A stretch of 39,804 nt of DNA from Bacillota bacterium. Lineage in GTDB: Bacteria; Bacillota; Limnochordia; Limnochordales; ZCTH02-B6. Shown piece after piece: positions 7,758 to 16,000 of this stretch. Both the position numbers and the translations under genes were made by a program. The stretch covers positions 1 to 39,804 of the forward strand of contig PKQR01000006.1 in assembly GCA_017578085.1 (NCBI GenBank). Reading direction: 5' to 3'. Each line of letters starts with the position of its first letter. Within the stretch, counting starts at the first letter, position 1. The notes beneath the pieces were generated by a model. That model did no database searches. It was not told the origin of the DNA and saw only the letters and a program-made list of their open reading frames with translations.

Positions 7758-7786
7758 ATTGTAGCACACACCCCAGCGCAGATCAA
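7758..7786 (-). promoter_or_regulatory. Promoter of tRNA-Gln
   Basis: On the minus strand, -35 TTGATC and -10 TACAAT are separated by 17 bases, with an extended -10 TG (TGCTACAAT). The start point would lie about 20 bases before the tRNA. Confidence 0.8.
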
Positions 7787-7822
7787 GGTGCCTTGCCGAG
7801 GGATCTTGCACGCGCCCGCGAT

Positions 7823-7856
7823 CGCGCGGCGGGCCGTCGAAGCCGCCCGCCGCGCG
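7823..7856 (-). terminator. Terminator-like hairpin after speE
   Basis: A perfect 12-bp stem CGCGCGGCGGGC / GCCCGCCGCGCG has a 10-base loop and starts 19 bases past the speE stop. No U-run follows, so it is either a weak terminator or an RNA-stabilising 3' end. Confidence 0.4.
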
Positions 7857-7874
7857 AAGAACCCGGCAAGGATT

Positions 7875-8717
7875 TTACACCAGGCCCAGCAGTTCCTGGA
7901 CGTAGCGGGGGAGGGCAAAGGCCGCCCGGTGCAGTTCCAGGGTGTAGTAGCGGGTCGGGAAGGGCAGCGGCGCGTCCTCCGGGAGGCGCGGCTGGCTAGG
8001 ATCCGGCCCTTTGCTGCCGACGGTGAAGCTCCACTCGCCCAGGGAATACACGGGCACGGTGGCCAGGTAGACATAGGCCCGCGGCGGAAAGGCGCGCCCG
8101 ACCGCCGTGGCCGTCTCCCGCACCAACTGCGGCATGCAGAAGGGCGATTCCGTCTGGGCGACCATCAGGCCGCCGTCGTCGAGGGCCCGGTAGACGTCGC
8201 GGTAAAACTCCTCCCGGAACAGGCCCACCGCCGGCCCGACAGGGTCGGAGGAGTCGACGATGACCACATCGTACTCGCCCTGCACCTTTTTCACGTGCTC
8301 GATGCCGTCGCCGACGATGACGTTGACCCGGGGGTCGTCGAAGCTGGCGCTCAGCTCGGGCATATACTCCCGGCACAAGGCGATCACCCGCTCGTCGATC
8401 TCCACAAGGTCGACGCGCTCGACGCTGGTGTGCTTCACCACTTCCCGCACGGTGCCGCCGTCGCCGCCGCCAATGATCAGGACCCGGCGCGGGTTAGGAT
8501 GGCTCATGAGCGGCACGTGCGCGATCATCTCGTGATACACGAACTCGTCCTTGACCGTCGTCTGCACGATGCCGTCCAGAACCAGCATGCGGCCGAGGCC
8601 TGGCGTGTCGACGATCGCGATGTCCTGATAGCGGCTCCGTTCCCGGTGCAGCACACGGCTGACGCGGATGCCGATATACAGGTCATTGGATTCGATCTCC
8701 TTCAACCAAAGCTCCAA
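7875..8717 (-). CDS. speE: Spermidine synthase (polyamine aminopropyltransferase)
   Basis: Transfers an aminopropyl group from decarboxylated S-adenosylmethionine to putrescine (or a similar amine), releasing methylthioadenosine. The 280-residue product matches the family length. It shows DGIVQTT, the SAM-type GGGDGGTVREV loop, the acidic EIDERV, and the VIVDSSDPVGPA motif carrying the catalytic aspartate. The TTG start at 8717 is preceded by AAGGAGGT with a 7-base gap and gives the usual N-terminus (MELWLKE). The frame is open upstream to 8864, but that would read through promoter sequence and the tRNA-Glu 5' end. The gene is monocistronic and divergent from tRNA-Glu. No speD is visible in the window. 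Confidence 0.94.
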   Translation of the reverse strand: MELWLKEIESNDLYIGIRVSRVLHRERSRYQDIAIVDTPGLGRMLVLDGIVQTTVKDEFVYHEMIAHVPLMSHPNPRRVLIIGGGDGGTVREVVKHTSVERVDLVEIDERVIALCREYMPELSASFDDPRVNVIVGDGIEHVKKVQGEYDVVIVDSSDPVGPAVGLFREEFYRDVYRALDDGGLMVAQTESPFCMPQLVRETATAVGRAFPPRAYVYLATVPVYSLGEWSFTVGSKGPDPSQPRLPEDAPLPFPTRYYTLELHRAAFALPRYVQELLGLV

Positions 8718-8796
8718 CCGTCCGACCTCCTTTTCCTTCTCACCGGGTACATTCGCTATATACCCCCCGTATCCTGTCCGCAGGGCAAAACACCCC

Positions 8797-8825
8797 TTTA
8801 CAAGGCACCCGGCGCGTGCTAGAAT
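8797..8825 (+). promoter_or_regulatory. Promoter of tRNA-Glu
   Basis: TTTACA (8797-8802), a 17-base spacer and TAGAAT (8820-8825), with an extended -10 TGC just before. It points at the tRNA that starts 31 bases downstream. Confidence 0.8.
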
Positions 8826-8856
8826 GAAACTCGGTCTGAGGCCGCAACCATAGCGT

Positions 8857-8932
8857 GCCCCCATCGTCTAGCGGCCTAGGATGCATGGTTCTCAGCCATG
8901 AGACAGGGGTTCGAATCCCCTTGGGGGTACCA
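8857..8932 (+). tRNA. tRNA-Glu (anticodon CTC)
   Basis: A 76-base cloverleaf including an encoded CCA. The acceptor is GCCCCCA/TGGGGGT with a G1-U72 wobble and A73, as in many GC-rich Gram-positive glutamate tRNAs. The anticodon stem CATGG/CCATG has loop TTCTCAG with anticodon CTC, and the T arm is AGGGG-TTCGAAT-CCCCT. A promoter precedes it and a terminator follows. Confidence 0.95.
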
Positions 8933-8935
8933 GAG

Positions 8936-8967
8936 GAGACCCGCCCATGAGGTGGGTCTCTTTTTTT
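8936..8967 (+). terminator. Intrinsic terminator of tRNA-Glu
   Basis: GAGACCC (8936-8942) pairs with GGGTCTC (8954-8960), followed by seven T residues. It starts four bases after the tRNA CCA. Confidence 0.9.
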
Positions 8968-9155
8968 GCGCGTTTCCGGTTGCCAACTCCGGCCTTTTCG
9001 CAGCCAGCGCCGCTCCTCAGCAACGTTCTTCCCCGGACGCCTGGAATGTAGCCGCCAGGCCCGTCATAGGTATGGAACGCAAGCCGCCGGGACAGGCAGC
9101 CGCCGGCGGCGCCCGTCATCGCCGGTTGCTACGTCCGTTGGGGAGGGGGAGCGGC

Positions 9156-9686
9156 ATGACTCTCATGCAAGTGTTTTCCGCTCGGCGCGTCGCCATGGCC
9201 CTTGCGGCAGCGGCGATGCTGGCTGCGGCGTGGTTCGCACCGGAGCTCGTCCTGCGGCGGCGCGCGGAAACCTTCCAGGCAGAGTTGAGCGGCTTCCAGG
9301 AAGTGCCGCCCATCCTTACCGCCGGAACCGGCACTTTCCGGGCGGAACTCGCGCGCGACGGGCAGTCCATCGGGTTTGAGCTGGCCTTTTCGGGTTTGCG
9401 GGCGCCGGTTACCGTCGCCCACCTGCACTTCGGGCAGCCGGGGGTCAACGGTGGGGTGTTCGCGTTCCTGTGCGGCGGCGGCGGAAAGCCCGCATGCCCA
9501 CAGCAGGGCGGGAGCGTCCAGGGAACGATTTCTCCCGCGGACATCGTGGCCGTGCCCGAGCAGGGACTGGCGGCCGGGGACTGGGAGGGCGCACTGCGCA
9601 TCCTACGGGCCGGCGCGGCTTATGCAAACGTGCACAGCACGCAATTCCCGGCAGGCGAGATCCGGGGACAGGTGCGTGGACGGTGA
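9156..9686 (+). CDS. CHRD-domain protein, secreted or membrane-anchored
   Basis: A 176-residue protein with an N-terminal hydrophobic segment (about residues 11-27, after RR) that acts as a signal peptide or anchor, then one CHRD domain. The domain is shown by ELSGFQEVPP, a central HLHFGQPGVNGGV and the terminal VHSTQFPAGEIRGQ. CHRD domains were first described in chordin; bacterial copies are widespread extracytoplasmic proteins without a settled function. Two cysteines in the middle (FLCGGG...ACPQQ) could form a disulfide. ATG 9156 has GGGAGGGGG about 6 bases upstream; an earlier in-frame start would begin in the tRNA. It stands alone between two terminators. The 188 bases before it show only a weak -10-like TAGGTATGG. 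Confidence 0.85.
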   Translation: MTLMQVFSARRVAMALAAAAMLAAAWFAPELVLRRRAETFQAELSGFQEVPPILTAGTGTFRAELARDGQSIGFELAFSGLRAPVTVAHLHFGQPGVNGGVFAFLCGGGGKPACPQQGGSVQGTISPADIVAVPEQGLAAGDWEGALRILRAGAAYANVHSTQFPAGEIRGQVRGR

Positions 9687-9770
9687 CCGGAAAAGAGCTG
9701 CTTGGACGGTGACGGAATCAGGCCGGCCCGAGCAAGGGGCCGGCGGTGGCGTCGCCCTTCCGCAGCGCGC

Positions 9771-9810
9771 CGAGGCCTCCCCGGCAAGGGAGGCCTCGGC
9801 CGTTGTTTCT
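9771..9810 (+). terminator. Likely terminator between CHRD gene and icd
   Basis: A perfect 11-bp stem CGAGGCCTCCC / GGGAGGCCTCG (9771-9781, 9788-9798) has a 6-base loop, followed by a T-rich stretch with interruptions (GTTGTTTCTTCT). A second GC-rich hairpin lies at about 9719-9743. It separates convergent genes. Confidence 0.6.
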
Positions 9811-9868
9811 TCTCCAGCGTACGCCTAGTCTCCTGGTTCGTTCTCCAGCCGCCTGGGGACTAGCCCTC

Positions 9869-11317
9869 TCACTGGCCCTGGTCCAGCGAGTAGGCCCGCT
9901 GGCCGTCGAAGAGGTAGAGGTTCTCGAGCTTGATCCACTCGAGGCCCGCCCCTTCGATGCGCCCCAAAAGGGCCCGGATGTCCTGATGGGACGCCGTGCC
10001 CGGACCCTTGATGCCTTCGAAGCGGCAGCGCCAGTGATCCACGGTGAAGGTTTCCGGGTAGCCGCCCGGGTACACTTTGACGCCCCGGTTGGAGATCATG
10101 ACCAGCTTGAACTCGGGACCGGCCAAGGCTTCCAGCTTCTTGCCCAGCTCTTCCGCGGACAGCGTCTTGTTGTAGAGGAAGACGTCGACGCCGTCCAGCT
10201 CCCGCTTGGGCTCAGGCCGCACGCTGACCCGTGCGACAGGGGCCACCTTGCGGTCCTTGCCCTTGGTGTAGTCCACCGGGGGCAGCGTCTGAGGAAGCTG
10301 GCCGAGGCGTTCGACGACGGCCTGGGCAAATTCCTTGGTGCCCACCCACGGCCGGTCCTTGGCGATGTCGTAGGTGTAGATTCCGTCTTCGATGGTGCGC
10401 AGCCAGGCGTTGTGGATCCGGGTGGCGACCTCGTACTGGCCGATGTGCACCAGCATCATAATGGCGCCGTGCAGGAGCCCCGACGGGTTGGCCACGTTCT
10501 GCCCGGCCCGGCGCGGCGCGCTGCCGTGGATGGCCTCAAACATGGCGCAGTGGTCGCCGATGTTAGCCGACCCGGCCAGGCCGACGCTGCCCGCGATCTG
10601 CGCGGCCAGGTCGGACGCGATGTCGCCGTACAGGTTGGGCATGACCACCACGTCGAACTGCTCCGGCGTGTCGGCCAGTTTGGCCATGCCGATGTCGATG
10701 ATCCAGTGCTCCTTCTCGATGTCCGGATACTCGGCCCCGATCTCGTCGAAGATCTTGTGGAAAAGGCCGTCGGTCATCTTCATGATGTTGTCCTTGGTCA
10801 TGCAGGTGACTTTGCGGCGGTTGTACGTCCGGGCGTACTCAAAGGCGTAGCGGATGATCTTCTCCGTGCCCGGCCGGCTGATAAGCTTGAGCGCCGAGGT
10901 CATGTCGGGCGTCTGCTGGTACTCGATGCCGGCGTAGGTGTCTTCCTCGTTCTCCCGGATGATGACCACGTTCATGTTGGGGTGCTTGGTCGGGATGAAC
11001 GGGTGGTACGACACGCACGGGCGCACATTGGCGTAAAGCCCCAACACCTTACGGGTCGTCACGTTGAGGCTCTTGTACCCGCCGCCTTGGGGGGTGGTGA
11101 TGGGCCCCTTAAGGAAGACCTTGGTGCGCCGCAGCGACTCCCATGCCTCTTCGCCGATGCCGCTGGTGTTGCCTGCGAGGTAGACCTTCTCGCCGATCTC
11201 GATGAACTCGGGCTCGATCTCCGCCCCGGCTTCCATGAGGATGTGGAGCGTCGCGTCCATGATCTCCGGACCGATGCCGTCGCCCTTCGCTACTGTGATC
11301 GGAACCTTGCCTGGCAT
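9869..11317 (-). CDS. icd: Isocitrate dehydrogenase, Thermus type with C-terminal extra domain
   Basis: Oxidatively decarboxylates isocitrate to 2-oxoglutarate in the TCA cycle. The 482-residue product starts with VAKGDGIGPEIMDATL. It has the substrate-site ENEEDTYAGIE, Mg2+-site MPNLYGDIASDLAAQ, and the cofactor loop HGSAPRRAGQNVANPSG. After residue about 335 it carries a C-terminal domain (VDVFLYN ... MISNRGVKVYP ... VDHWRCRF) seen in the Thermus thermophilus enzyme and absent from the E. coli form. The two residues after HGSAP, KY in NADP-type enzymes as I recall them, are RR here, so cofactor preference is uncertain. ATG 11317 has AAAGGAG with a 7-base gap. It is a single gene with its own promoter. 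Confidence 0.93.
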   Translation of the reverse strand: MPGKVPITVAKGDGIGPEIMDATLHILMEAGAEIEPEFIEIGEKVYLAGNTSGIGEEAWESLRRTKVFLKGPITTPQGGGYKSLNVTTRKVLGLYANVRPCVSYHPFIPTKHPNMNVVIIRENEEDTYAGIEYQQTPDMTSALKLISRPGTEKIIRYAFEYARTYNRRKVTCMTKDNIMKMTDGLFHKIFDEIGAEYPDIEKEHWIIDIGMAKLADTPEQFDVVVMPNLYGDIASDLAAQIAGSVGLAGSANIGDHCAMFEAIHGSAPRRAGQNVANPSGLLHGAIMMLVHIGQYEVATRIHNAWLRTIEDGIYTYDIAKDRPWVGTKEFAQAVVERLGQLPQTLPPVDYTKGKDRKVAPVARVSVRPEPKRELDGVDVFLYNKTLSAEELGKKLEALAGPEFKLVMISNRGVKVYPGGYPETFTVDHWRCRFEGIKGPGTASHQDIRALLGRIEGAGLEWIKLENLYLFDGQRAYSLDQGQ

Positions 11318-11343
11318 ACGTTGACTCCTTTCGCACGTGGTGC

Positions 11344-11396
11344 CTGTTGGACAGTACCCAATATAACCCAAAATCGAAGTTCCTGTAAAGGACAGG
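11344..11396 (-). promoter_or_regulatory. icd promoter with two flanking CTGT-ACAG inverted repeats
   Basis: On the minus strand, -35 TTTACA (11384-11389) and -10 TTATAT (11361-11366) have a 17-base spacer. CCTGTaaaggACAGG (11382-11396) overlaps the -35 box, and CTGTtggACAG (11344-11354) lies at the expected start point. Two similar half-site pairs placed this way suggest a repressor, but the regulator is unknown. Confidence 0.65.
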
Positions 11397-11552
11397 CGCC
11401 GGACGACGGCGGCGCCCCGGGCCTCGGGCAGACCCCGCTGCCGGCCCGGCCGGTACGTTCCGGGCGCAAGGCGCGGGCGGCGGATGTTGCCAGTGTAGCG
11501 GTCCCCGGGATCGTCCAAGACTAGGGCTGCACCACCAGCGGGAGTGATGGCG

Positions 11553-12017
11553 ATGGCTAAGTTGTCGTGGGACGCCATCCGCCGGGCCCTCGGGATCCCC
11601 GAGCCGGCACCGGAGGACGGGCGCCGGGGGCCCAAGGAAACCGGCGACGGCCGGGACGATGCCCAGGCCGCCGTGCGGGCGGAGAAGGCGTTGGATGTGG
11701 AATTGTCGGAGGAAGTGTCGGTTTCGCCGGCATCGGCTCCGGGCGGGGGGCAGGTCACCATCACGTATTCGGGGCGCCTGGCGCAGCAGGGCGTCAAGCA
11801 GATTTACCTGCATTACGGCACTGGCCCGGGCCATTGGCGCAACGTGCAGGAAACGCCCATGATGCAGGTGGGCCCGCAGCGGTTTCAGGCGTCGGTGCCG
11901 GTGCCTTCCCAGGGGCGGCTTGAGTTCTGCTTCCGGGATGACCGCGGTCAGTGGGACAACAACGGCGGCCGCAACTGGAGCGTCCCCGGTCACCCTGGCG
12001 GCCCGTCAAGTCCTTAA
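11553..12017 (+). CDS. Small carbohydrate-binding-module protein (CBM25/53-like)
   Basis: A 154-residue protein. The N-terminal 60 residues are charged and probably flexible; the C-terminal 90 form a starch-binding-type module. It is recognised from VTITYSGRL, IYLHYGTGPGHW, the VQETPMMQVG strand and FCFRDDRGQWDNNGGRNW. The WDNNGG-x-NW motif with its aromatic pair is the CBM53/25 glucan-binding signature. There is no signal peptide and no attached catalytic domain, so it is probably cytoplasmic and may bind stored glucan or glycogen. No glycogen gene is in view. ATG 11553 has CGGGAG 8 bases upstream. An alternative GTG at 11544 adds three residues. It is convergent with ytrI. Confidence 0.75.
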   Translation: MAKLSWDAIRRALGIPEPAPEDGRRGPKETGDGRDDAQAAVRAEKALDVELSEEVSVSPASAPGGGQVTITYSGRLAQQGVKQIYLHYGTGPGHWRNVQETPMMQVGPQRFQASVPVPSQGRLEFCFRDDRGQWDNNGGRNWSVPGHPGGPSSP

Positions 12018-12031
12018 GGCCGGCGCCTGGC

Positions 12032-12094
12032 GCCCGTCTCACCCGGCGTCCCTGCCTATACGGCCAAGAGCCCTGGGCCTCGGCTCAGACGGGC
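12032..12094. repeat. Inverted repeat between the CBM gene and ytrI
   Basis: GCCCGTCT (12032-12039) and AGACGGGC (12087-12094) are perfect inverted copies 47 bases apart, the second overlapping the ytrI stop. It may form a weak convergent terminator; no T-run is present. Confidence 0.25.
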
Positions 12095-12564
12095 AAAGTG
12101 GCGGTCGCTTCTACGTAGAGGAAGTACGTTTCCCACGTGATGGAGCTCATGACGGCCCGCAGGTGCCAGTCGCGGTTTTCCACGGTGATGCGGCGGCCGT
12201 CGATCACCTTTTGAATTAGGAGATGGTCAATCTCCTGAACCGGCCGGCCGATGACATGGTCCTTCACCAGGTCCCGGACGAACCGCCGCAGCTCCAGTTC
12301 GGTGCGCTCGTCGCCGCGGAAGTCCACCAAGTGCACTACCACGTCCTTGGCCTGCAGGCGGCTGGCCGGCTGCTGCAGCAGCCGCTGGTACTTGTCCTCC
12401 AGGTCCGCGAGGCGGTCGGCCAGCGAGGCGTTCTCCATGGACAGCGCCTCCAGCCGCATGCCCAGCGCCAGGGTGGCACCCAGGGCACCCAGCAGCGTGC
12501 CCAGTAAAAAGCCCGCCGCCAGGCGGGTCATTTGTTCCCTTGTCCAGGTGAAGAAGCGGATCAC
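12085..12564 (-). CDS. ytrI: Sporulation membrane protein YtrI
   Basis: A 159-residue protein with a basic N-terminus, one membrane segment (about residues 15-35, AAGFLLGTLLGALGATLALG), a coiled-coil-like stretch (MENASLADRLADLEDKYQRLL) and a soluble C-terminal domain that ends with ITWETYFLYVEATATLPV. This is the layout of YtrI, needed for efficient sporulation in Bacillus subtilis. The GTG start at 12564 overlaps the ytrH stop (GTGA), and GGGAGG lies about 9 bases before it. Placement next to ytrH and near dnaE matches the Bacillus neighbourhood, which supports the call more than sequence identity does. Confidence 0.75.
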   Translation of the reverse strand: MIRFFTWTREQMTRLAAGFLLGTLLGALGATLALGMRLEALSMENASLADRLADLEDKYQRLLQQPASRLQAKDVVVHLVDFRGDERTELELRRFVRDLVKDHVIGRPVQEIDHLLIQKVIDGRRITVENRDWHLRAVMSSITWETYFLYVEATATLPV

Positions 12565-12893
12565 CCGCCACGGCCTCCCGTGAGGCCCATGACGACCCAG
12601 AACCCGGTTTGCGCGCCGAGAAACCCCGCCATAATGGCGCCCAATTGCCGCACCAGGTGCACGACTTCGCCGTTGAACAGACCCGAATCCAAAGCCCTCA
12701 GCGTGGGAAAGGTGCCGCCCATGGCCACCACGATTGCCCACAGTTTCACGTCCTGCGCCAGCGTCTGCATGCGGTGAAAGGGCGACTCGGGATAAAAGAG
12801 AGCGGCAAGCCCTCCCAAGAGCGATCCGCCCAGCATGACGCCGAGGGCGGTGAAAAAGGGCAGCACCACGCCTTTGACGATCTCGCCCTGCAC
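12561..12893 (-). CDS. ytrH: Sporulation membrane protein YtrH
   Basis: A 110-residue membrane protein with about three hydrophobic segments (VVLPFFTALGVMLGGSLLGG; LWAIVVAMGGTF; LGAIMAGFLGAQTGFWVV), matching the YtrH family, which acts in sporulation of Bacillus. I prefer the GTG at 12893 because GGGCGGGAGG lies 8 bases upstream. An ATG at 12914 would add seven residues but has no visible ribosome binding site. It is the first gene of a ytrH-ytrI pair divergent from dnaE. A CATACAT element on the minus strand about 90 bases upstream resembles the -10 of sporulation factor sigma-E, but no convincing -35 was seen. Confidence 0.78.
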   Translation of the reverse strand: MQGEIVKGVVLPFFTALGVMLGGSLLGGLAALFYPESPFHRMQTLAQDVKLWAIVVAMGGTFPTLRALDSGLFNGEVVHLVRQLGAIMAGFLGAQTGFWVVMGLTGGRGG

Positions 12894-12974
12894 GGGCCCG
12901 ACCTCCCGCCCCATGCATACGGAAGGGGAGCGCGGTTTATGCCACGGCAGTTGGCGGGTGCCGAGGGCCGTCGA

Positions 12975-12987
12975 TGTATGGTATACA
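12975..12987. promoter_or_regulatory. Palindrome TGTAT-ggt-ATACA between ytrH and dnaE
   Basis: A perfect inverted repeat with a 3-base centre lies about 40 bases before dnaE. It overlaps possible -10 sequences on both strands (TATGGT and TATACA on plus, CATACA on minus). It resembles GntR-type operators, or may simply reflect two back-to-back promoters. A possible plus-strand -35, TTGGCG, is at 12951-12956. Confidence 0.4.
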
Positions 12988-13029
12988 AGGAAGAAAAGAA
13001 TGGTCGTAGTGCCAGGGGCAGGAGGCCGG

Positions 13030-16000
13030 ATGGGCGCCGACTTCGTTCACCTGCATACCCATTCCCATTACAGCCTTCTCGACGGCGTGCCCTCGCCGGC
13101 GGAGCTGGTGCAGCAGGCGGTCGCCTTAAAGATGCGGGCGCTGGCCTTGACGGACCACGACGCCCTTTTTGGCGCCGCCCGCTTTTACCGGGCCGCCCGG
13201 GAGGCGGGTCTTCATCCCGTGCTTGGCTGCGAGCTGACCGTCGGACCCGCCGGACACCACCTGACCGTTTTGGCCCGCAACGAGCAGGGGTACCGCCACT
13301 TGTGCCGCCTGGCGACCCTGGCCGCCACGGCAGCGGCGGGCCGCCCGGGCACTCCCGCGGGCACGGCCGCCGCGGGGCCCGGGGGAGTCCAGCGGGACGA
13401 TCTGTGGCGCTGGGGCGACGGCCTCATCGTTTTGAGCGGCTGCCGCCGGGGAGAGATCCCCGCACTCCTGGCGTCCGGCCGCCGGGAGGAGGCCCGGGCC
13501 GCGGCGCGGGCGTTTCGCGAGCGGTTTGGGCCCGATGGGTTCTTCATTGAGCTGCAGGACCACGGCTTGCCCGGACAGGGGGAGCTCAACCGCGAGCTGG
13601 TGCGACTCGCGGCCGAAGAAGGGCTGCCCGTGGTCGCCACCCACAACGTGCACTACGCCTTACCGGCGCAGGCTGCCGCCCGCTCGGCCCTGTTGCGCCT
13701 GGCCGCTGGCCCGCACGCGAATGTCGCGAGCGATCCCGGCGGGCTGCACCTGGCTGCCGCTGAAGAAATGGCGGTGCGGTTTGCACACCTGCCTGAGGCC
13801 ATCGCCAACACCGTGCGCATCGCCGAGCTATGCCAGGTGGACCTGGAACCCAAGGCCCTGCGGCTGCCGGCATTTCCGGCGGACGGGCAATCCCCGGACG
13901 AGCTCCTGGAGCGACTCGTGCGCCAAGGAGCGGCGGAGCGCTACGGCCAGCCGTTGCCCGGCGAGGTTGAGGCGCGGATCCGGCATGAGCTGGGCATCAT
14001 CCGCCAGTTGGGGCTGGCGAGCTACTTCCTCTTGCTCTGGGACGCGGTCGGCTGGGCGCGCCAGGAGGGGATCGCCATCGGTCCGGGCCGGGGCTCGGCG
14101 GCCAGCAGCGCCGTTGTGTACTGCCTCGGCATTACCGACGTGGATCCGATCGCGCACGGGCTCGTGTTTGAGCGGTTTCTCAATCCGGACCGGTCCGCGC
14201 CGCCCGACATCGACATCGACGTGTGCGACTTCCGCCGGGGGGAGCTGTTGGACTACATTCGCCGCCGCCACGGTCCGGACCGCGTGGCCCACATTGCCGC
14301 CTTTGCCACCCTGGCTGCCCGCGCCGCCCTGCGGGAGATGGGGCGCGCGCTGGACGTCCCCAAGGAAGACGTCGACCGCCTCGCCGCGCTCATCCCGTCC
14401 GAGCCCGGCATGACGCTGGCGGAGGCCCAGGCGTCCGTGCCGGCGTTGGCGGAGGCTCTTAAGGAGCCGCACCTTGAGCGGCTGTGGCGGCTGGCCCAGG
14501 CGGTGGAAGGCGCCCCTAGGCACCTGTCGGTGCACGCGGCCGGGATCGTGGTGGGCGACGGCCCCCTGGCCGACCAACTGCCCCTGGTCTACACGGCCGG
14601 CGACACCAGCGTGATCCAGTACCCGATGGAAGATGTGGAAGCCCTCGGGTACTTGAAAATCGACTTTCTGGGCTTGCGAACCCTTACCGTCATCCAGCGC
14701 TGCCGGGAGCTGGTGGCCCAGCGGGGCGGGCATGTGCCGGACCCGCTGCCTTTAGACGATCCCGCCGTCTACAGGATGCTGGGGCAGGGCGGGACCGACG
14801 GCGTTTTCCAGCTGGAAACGCCGGTCTTCCGCCGGCTGGCGGAGCAGCTGCGGCCGGCGAAGTTTTCGGACCTGGTGGCCTTGCTGGCCTTGGGACGGCC
14901 CGGGCCCGCGCAGCGCATCGACTCCTTTGTGCGGCGCCGGCACGGCCGGGAGCCCGTACACTACGCGCACCCGCGGCTTCAGCCGCTGCTTGAGGAAACG
15001 TACGGCGTCATCCTTTACCAGGAGCAGGTCATGCGCATCGCGATGGAGCTCGCCGGCTTCACGCCTGCTGAGGCCGATCTCTTGCGCCGGGGCATGAGCA
15101 AGAAGCAGCCGGAGCTGTTGGCCAAAGCCCGCATGCGCTTTGTGAACGGTGCCAAGGAGCGGGGCGTGCCGGAGCGGGTGGCGGAGGAGGTGTTTGACGA
15201 CCTCGAGCGGTTTGCGGGGTACGGTTTCGCCAAGAGCCACTCGGTGGCCTACGCCCTGATCAGCTATGAAACCGCCTACTTGCGCTGCCACTTCCCGGCG
15301 GAGTTCATGGCCGCGCAGCTCTCTTCGGTGAGGGGCGATCCCGACCGGATCGCCCGGTACGCGGCAGCTTGCCGGCGCATGGGGGTGCGGCTGCTGCCGC
15401 CGGATGTGAACGCGAGCATGAGCGACTTCACCGTCACCGCCGACGGCGCCATCAGGTTCGGCTTGGGGGCCGTGAAGCATGTGGGGTATGCGGCGGCGGA
15501 AGCCATTGTCGCCGCCCGGGGCGACCGCCCCTTCCGGTCGCTGCAAGACCTCATCCAACGGGTCCCGTCCCGCCATCTGCCGCGGCGGGTGCTGGAGGCG
15601 CTCATCGAGTCGGGCGCCTGCGACGGGCTTGGCCAGAGCCGCCGCGAGCTGCTGGCTGAGATCGGCCAGGCGGTATACGCGCCGGCCGCGACGGCGGGGC
15701 CTGCTGCCCAGGCTTCCTTTTTTGGCCAGCCGCCGCCGGTTGGCCCAATGACCCCGGTTTCTGATATGCTTGGTGTGGATGTGCCCGCCCTGGTGGTGGA
15801 AGTCACCCAGGATGCGGCCACCCAGCTCGGGCGCCTGCTGTCGGTCCTGAGCAGGTTCCCCGGGGATGCGCCGGTGGTCCTGCGGGTGAGGGGCGCCGGC
15901 GCGACCGTTGAAGTGCTGGCCGGTGAGCAGGTGCGGGTGAGCCCAGGGAAACCGCTGCTTGCGGCTTTGCGCGCCCTTGCCCGGGAGGGCTGGCTCACCG

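Noticed and set aside
5912..8074. A 720-codon minus-strand open frame
   Set aside because: Antisense to gltX and running through terminators and a tRNA; no recognisable domain.
9746..11524. A 592-codon plus-strand open frame
   Set aside because: Antisense to icd, which has clear conserved motifs; the plus-strand frame has none.
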